DNA from: Rummeliibacillus suwonensis
GTDB lineage: Bacteria > Bacillota > Bacilli > Bacillales_A > Planococcaceae
NCBI RefSeq assembly: GCF_007896435.1
Contig: NZ_VCBL01000003.1
Span: 34,144-98,143 of the forward strand
Reading direction: 5' to 3'
DNA length: 64,000 nucleotides
Shown: one piece after another, positions 59,964 through 64,000 of the stretch
Numbering within the stretch: the first letter of the stretch is position 1
Layout of the letters: each line of letters starts with the position of its first letter
Made by a program: the position numbers and the translations under genes
The notes under the pieces: model-generated
Database searches by the model: none
What the model was told of the DNA's origin: nothing
What the model saw: only the letters and a program-made list of their open reading frames with translations

Positions 59964-60775
59964 GCAACGCAACAATAAAAGCACTCAATGAGCGAAAGCT
60001 TCGTGACAAATCAAGCTTTCGGGAAACAGTAAGAAATTCATTAACAATGGCTTACAGAGGTTTGCTAAAAATAAAGCGTACACCTGAACAATTATTCGAC
60101 GTCACACTACAACCGATTATCTTTACGCTCATGTTTACTTATATTTTTGGTGGGGCGATTTCTGGTAATGTGCAAAACTATTTACCCGTTATTATTCCAG
60201 GGATCCTCGTCCAGACTGTTATTACGACCTCTATTGTTACGGGCGTACAGTTACGAGAGGATATGGATAAAGGTGTATTTGACCGATTCAAATCACTACC
60301 GATTGCTCGGATAGCTCCTTTAGCGGGAGCTTTGCTGGCTGACACAGTACGATACACGATTGCAACAGTACTTACATTTACAATGGGATACATCATGGGA
60401 TATCGTCCTGAAGGTGGTTTAGGCTTTGTATTCCTTGCAGGGATTCTTGTCATTATTTGTTCTTGGGCTATAAGCTGGATTTTTGCTTTCTTTGGAGTCA
60501 TTTCACGTACAGCCTCAAGTGTACAAGGAATCTCCATGATTATTCTGTTTCCGCTCACGTTTCTCTCTAATGCATTTGTACCGACTAATACACTGCCCGA
60601 CCTGCTTCAATGGTTTGTAAAGATTAATCCAATCTCGCATCTAGTTACAGCTGTAAGACAGTTAACCAATTCTGGGACAATAGGTTGGGACTTCACGATC
60701 TCTCTTATTGGAGCAGGAATCATAGTGGCCATCTTTGCCCCCATTACGGTACGTGCTTATATGCGGCGTGCATAG
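59960..60775 (+). CDS. ABC exporter permease, DrrB family (ABC-2 type)
   Basis: The 271-residue protein has six membrane helices and the ABC-2 permease pattern, including VREDMDKGVFDRFKSLPIARI-type coupling sequence and LTFLSNAFVPTNTLPDLLQWF near the C-terminus. It overlaps the ATPase gene by four bases, so the two form one exporter. The drug-resistance role is by family; the substrate is unknown. Confidence 0.92.
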   Translation: MSNATIKALNERKLRDKSSFRETVRNSLTMAYRGLLKIKRTPEQLFDVTLQPIIFTLMFTYIFGGAISGNVQNYLPVIIPGILVQTVITTSIVTGVQLREDMDKGVFDRFKSLPIARIAPLAGALLADTVRYTIATVLTFTMGYIMGYRPEGGLGFVFLAGILVIICSWAISWIFAFFGVISRTASSVQGISMIILFPLTFLSNAFVPTNTLPDLLQWFVKINPISHLVTAVRQLTNSGTIGWDFTISLIGAGIIVAIFAPITVRAYMRRA

Positions 60776-60924
60776 TGATAGATGTATTTTTCGATGACGT
60801 AATTTCATAGAATCTAAGTTTTATGTGATGATTTTCTTCATGTACTATACTCAGGTATTTAGTTATATTAGTAACATGGGAGGATTTAGAGGAAACTTAT
60901 GAAACTTTATAGGAGATATGCGAA

Positions 60925-61710
60925 ATGAAGGAAATCATCCGAAAGAAATTATTGAAAATAGAAGAAAAATATAACGTAAAGATTTTATATGCGGTTGAAT
61001 CTGGAAGTAGGGCATGGGGCTTTCCTTCAAAAGATAGTGATTATGATGTTCGGTTTATTTATATTCACCCACTAGAATGGTATCTCTCAATTGATCCTCA
61101 GGGTATTGGTGCAAAGAGAGATGTAATTGAAGAACCGATTAATGATTTATTAGATATAAGCGGCTGGGAAATCACGAAAGCGCTACGTCTTTTTCGAAAA
61201 AATAATCCGCCACTTTTAGAATGGTTACGCAGCGATATCGTGTATTATCAAAAATACGTATTCGTCGATAACTTGCGGTCTTTGGAATCGACTGTATTTT
61301 ATCCAAATTCGATGATTCATCATTATTTACACATGGCACAAAATAATTACCGTGAATATTTACAAGGTTCAGAAGTGAGAATCAAAAAATATTTTTATGT
61401 ACTTCGACCCATATTAGCTTGTAAGTGGATCGAGAAATACAATCGGACACCCCCTATTAGTTTTCATGAATTGTTGGCAGACATAATTCCAGAAGGTGAA
61501 CTAAAAAATGCAGTGGAACATCTTTTAAAACGAAAGCTCATTGGGGACGAGTTAGATATCGAACCTCGTATTGATGTGATTAATGATTTTGTGGAAAATG
61601 AAATGGAACGACTCGAAGAATATGTGAGATCACTCAGAGTTGAAGTAAAGGATCCAACGAAAATATTAGATGACTTGTTCAGAAATACTTTGCAAGAAGT
61701 TTGGAAGTAA
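60925..61710 (+). CDS. predicted nucleotidyltransferase (YcgL/COG3541 type)
   Basis: The 261-residue protein has the polymerase-beta-like nucleotidyltransferase signature GSRAWGFPSKDSDYDVRF (about residues 27-44), with the two metal-binding aspartates in DSDYD. Family members are widespread but without a proven target; some are found in phage-defence or toxin contexts. The helical C-terminal part is complete. The ATG follows AGGAGATATG. Confidence 0.88.
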   Translation: MKEIIRKKLLKIEEKYNVKILYAVESGSRAWGFPSKDSDYDVRFIYIHPLEWYLSIDPQGIGAKRDVIEEPINDLLDISGWEITKALRLFRKNNPPLLEWLRSDIVYYQKYVFVDNLRSLESTVFYPNSMIHHYLHMAQNNYREYLQGSEVRIKKYFYVLRPILACKWIEKYNRTPPISFHELLADIIPEGELKNAVEHLLKRKLIGDELDIEPRIDVINDFVENEMERLEEYVRSLRVEVKDPTKILDDLFRNTLQEVWK

Positions 61711-61875
61711 GCATTTAGTCTTGTGTATCATCACGTCATGTCAATCATTAGAAAAATTCATCGAATCACTTTAAGACTAGCTATAGAAGATAATTATCGT
61801 AGGTAAATTAAAGTATCTATTATTTTGATAGATGGAGAGTACTTAAATCTACAAAAAAATATAAAAACAGGCTAT

Positions 61876-61919
61876 AAAAAACTGCTCATTCTAATGGATA
61901 GGGGTGAGCAGTTTTTTTA
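61876..61919 (+). terminator. terminator-like hairpin after the nucleotidyltransferase gene
   Basis: AAAAACTGCTCA pairs with TGAGCAGTTTTT around a loop of about 16 bases, followed by T. The remainder of the 61711-62281 gap is AT-rich and holds no gene that I can support. Confidence 0.8.
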
Positions 61920-62281
61920 TAGAATCATATTTATCCGTGATAGGAGAGCATATTGTATTTGATATACTAAAAACAACCAAATAAAAAGTTGAATTATTCA
62001 TCTTCATTTTGGATCTATGTCAAGATTTTAAATACAAAAGAGTGAGGCTGGCTGCTTAAAGGGGTTTATCGCCTTTAAATATTCTGATTATTTAAAATAT
62101 TTTAAAATTAAGTTTACAAATATAGGATATAGTTATAATATAGTAATTATCTCTTCAATAATGTTATAGAAATGTATTAGTGGTCAGTTTTATAAAAAGA
62201 TAAATTGCAATGCTAAAGGTAATAAATTACTGTATATGTTTTTTACCTTTAGCCATTTTGTTATAAAGGTAAGGGAATATA

Positions 62282-63193
62282 ATGGCTAATACAAATAAGG
62301 GAGTATTAATTAAAAAAGATAGTCATATTTGGATGGCAGACGTCACTTTATTATTGGTTGCATTGGTTTGGGGATCAAGTTATATTACCGCTAAAACGGT
62401 ATTAAATCACTATGAACCATTCATGTTTTTATTTTATCGCTTTTTTATCACTATCATCATCATGCTGCCTTTTGTATGGAGAAATTTAAGAGAAGCGCCA
62501 AAAGAAACATGGATAACAGGAATAGTGCTGGGCTTATTTTTGTTTGCAATTTTTTCTTTTGAAACTTGGGGAATTCATTATACAACAGCTTCTAACTCTG
62601 CTTTTATCATTAGTTTAACATTAATCTTAACTCCGCTGATGGAGTGGATGGTCAACAAAAAATTCACAGGATATCCATTTTTTATCGCTGTTGGGTTATC
62701 AGTCATTGGGACGGGATTATTAACTTTAAAAGATACTTTCTCATTTAATATGGGGGATCTATTAATTCTTGGAGCAGCAAGTCTTCGGGCAACACAGATG
62801 ACCTTTACCAAAAAATTAACCATTGGCAAAACATTTGATAATAGTGCCTTAACATTTATTCAATTATTTATTGTCGCTATTTTATCTGGGATGATGAATA
62901 TATCATTTGAGCATGCGACTCTTTTGGAATTCCCACAATCAAGAGAATTTTGGCTTCTTACTATTTATTTAGCTTTATTTTGTACTATTTTTGCGTTTTA
63001 TGCACAAATGGTATTTATCAGAAAAACTTCGCCTTCTAGAGTTGGTCTATTAATGGGGATGGAACCTGTATTTGGAGCGATCTTCTCTGTTTTAATTGGC
63101 GGGGAATATCTATCGATCATGAATTGGACAGGTGGGTTATGTATTGTCGCTGCAACATTTTGGGGCCGTCATTTACTAAATAGAAAAATATAA
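62282..63193 (+). CDS. DMT family transporter (EamA type)
   Basis: The 303-residue protein has ten hydrophobic segments in two EamA repeats (about 18-150 and 157-300), typical of drug/metabolite transporters such as YdcZ/RhaT relatives. The substrate cannot be told from sequence. The start ATG has AAAGGTAAGGG upstream. It ends eight bases before the target duplication of a MITE-like element. Confidence 0.88.
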   Translation: MANTNKGVLIKKDSHIWMADVTLLLVALVWGSSYITAKTVLNHYEPFMFLFYRFFITIIIMLPFVWRNLREAPKETWITGIVLGLFLFAIFSFETWGIHYTTASNSAFIISLTLILTPLMEWMVNKKFTGYPFFIAVGLSVIGTGLLTLKDTFSFNMGDLLILGAASLRATQMTFTKKLTIGKTFDNSALTFIQLFIVAILSGMMNISFEHATLLEFPQSREFWLLTIYLALFCTIFAFYAQMVFIRKTSPSRVGLLMGMEPVFGAIFSVLIGGEYLSIMNWTGGLCIVAATFWGRHLLNRKI

Positions 63194-63198
63194 ATCTA

Positions 63199-63501
63199 CA
63201 GGCATGTTGATTTGGGGAAAATAGGTGATAAATTGGCGTGATTCTAAAAAAACCTGTATTTTTAGCTCCATTTATGTAGATTGGAGTGAAGGCTTGCTCG
63301 AGTCCTCGAAAATGCAAGCATTTCCTTCGTGCGGTGTGGATTCAGGAAGTAAATTCAATGTCCCGCGGGAAAAGCGAACAGTTGAGACCCCGCAGTGAAG
63401 CGAGGAGGCTTAGCGTTCGCCCGGAGGAAAGCGAGCAAGTCGTAGCGGAAATCAGCAAATACACTATATTTTGTGGAAAAATTGGACAATCAATATGTGT
63501 G
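63199..63501. mobile_element. MITE-like element with inverted ends and target duplication (family 2, copy 2)
   Basis: The ends CAGGCATGTTGATT and AATCAATATGTGTG are imperfect inverted repeats (11 of 14). ATAAATCTA occurs directly on both sides (63190-63198 and 63502-63510), a probable 9-bp target duplication. The interior is the inverted counterpart of the copy at 28746-29056, with the GC-rich core GAGACCCCGCAGTGAAGCGA. No transposase is encoded; a full-size relative elsewhere would have to move it. Confidence 0.75.
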
Positions 63502-63674
63502 ATAAATCTATAATGATATATAATTGAAATCACAGTTTTGCCATTAAAATCGTATTGTTTTTATTGATGGTATTGTGTAAGAGCTCATTCCTCCAGCTGT
63601 GCATATTTTCTGGACATTTTACAATACTATGTTTAGATCATTTACCTAAGTTGGTAGGAAGGGAAGAAGCAAAA

Positions 63675-63950
63675 TTGGCTAAACACTCAGATACAAGTTG
63701 GAAACAGGACCATCCAAGCACTTTGTCTAGCAATTCTGTCCAAAAGGCAGAACGTATGTTGAAAATAGCAAAATCACATCAAGAAGAAATGGCAGTTGAA
63801 CATATTTTCGATCAAATCTCACATGCGGAAAATGCGATCATGAATGCAGAAAATTATGGCGAGCATTTGGATATAGTCCAACAAAATAAAGAACAGCTAG
63901 CACTGATCAAGCAGCAATTACATGACGTACAAAAGAAGGAAGAACGGTAA
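63675..63950 (+). CDS. hypothetical small helical protein
   Basis: A TTG at 63675 with GGGAAG upstream gives a 91-residue, highly charged, all-helical protein (MAKHSDTSWKQDHPSTLSSN, then SVQKAERMLKIAKSHQEE and later QQNKEQLALIKQQLHDVQKK). The frame is open further upstream to 63555, but that part is hydrophobic and lacks a ribosome site. The heptad-like pattern suggests a coiled coil. Not recognised with confidence. Confidence 0.55.
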   Translation: MAKHSDTSWKQDHPSTLSSNSVQKAERMLKIAKSHQEEMAVEHIFDQISHAENAIMNAENYGEHLDIVQQNKEQLALIKQQLHDVQKKEER

Positions 63951-63962
63951 TATTAGGACATT

Positions 63963-64000
63963 ACCCCCACTGTTTCAAAAACATATGGGGGTTCCTTTTT
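63963..64000 (+). terminator. terminator at the window end
   Basis: ACCCCCACTGT (63963-63973) pairs with ACATATGGGGGT (63981-63992), followed by TCCTTTTT. It ends the preceding small gene. Confidence 0.8.

Overview
The window is the replication-origin region of a low-GC, endospore-forming member of the Bacillales. The 16S rRNA fragment, the gene order around dnaA and the protein sequences suggest the Planococcaceae/Caryophanaceae (Lysinibacillus, Rummeliibacillus or Kurthia-like). That placement is inference; the sporulation gene yyaC and the parS/noc/soj/spo0J set support a Bacillus-type spore former. dnaA, dnaN, yaaA, recF, gyrB and gyrA run on the minus strand away from oriC. rpmH, rnpA, jag, mnmE, mnmG, rsmG, noc, soj and spo0J run on the plus strand in the other direction.

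Layout. 0-1.6 kb: 5' part of a 16S rRNA gene (minus) with its promoter. 1.6-2.7 kb: an HD-GYP-type protein with an altered HD motif. 3.4-12.2 kb: the dnaA-to-gyrA block, with the unwinding half of oriC between dnaN and dnaA. 12.2-12.7 kb: the DnaA-box half of oriC. 12.7-21.6 kb: translation, tRNA-modification and chromosome-partition genes with three identical parS-like sites. 21.6-27.3 kb: conserved housekeeping genes (yyaC, an MscS channel, ychF, rpsF-ssb-rpsR). 27.3-33.2 kb: a lineage-specific block of small membrane, secreted and unknown genes with repeats and gene remnants. 33.2-39.4 kb: yybS, gdpP, rplI, dnaB, purA. 41.2-49.6 kb: the walRKHIJ-htrA-yyzF-rlmH cell-wall signalling locus. 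49.6-64 kb: accessory DNA.

The most unusual part starts at the 3' end of rlmH. The last 18 bases of rlmH, which resemble the staphylococcal SCC attachment site, recur three more times at 50.37, 52.50 and 53.86 kb. They cut the next 4.3 kb into three segments, each with one clear cargo gene: a PD-(D/E)XK-like protein, an MFS transporter and a Fic protein. No ccr-type recombinase is present here. Beyond lies a second unusual locus (54.1-57.9 kb): exported NosL-like (copper-binding family) proteins in tandem. The first carries two NosL domains split by a frameshift in a run of nine A residues. Another has the layout degenerate NosL - three Ig-like repeats - NosL. A membrane-anchored thioredoxin-like protein follows. 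A pair of inverted 63-bp repeats flanks the NosL genes. The window ends with a DrrAB-like ABC exporter, a nucleotidyltransferase and a DMT transporter.

Dispersed repeats are prominent: a structured two-hairpin family (seven copies or partial copies), a roughly 300-bp MITE-like element with terminal inverted repeats (two copies) and a related 123-bp GC-rich element. Compared with Bacillus subtilis, two oriC-proximal genes are absent from their usual slots: spoIIIJ (yidC) between rnpA and jag, and remB between recF and gyrB. DnaA-box groups outside oriC occur upstream of mnmE and between htrA and rlmH.
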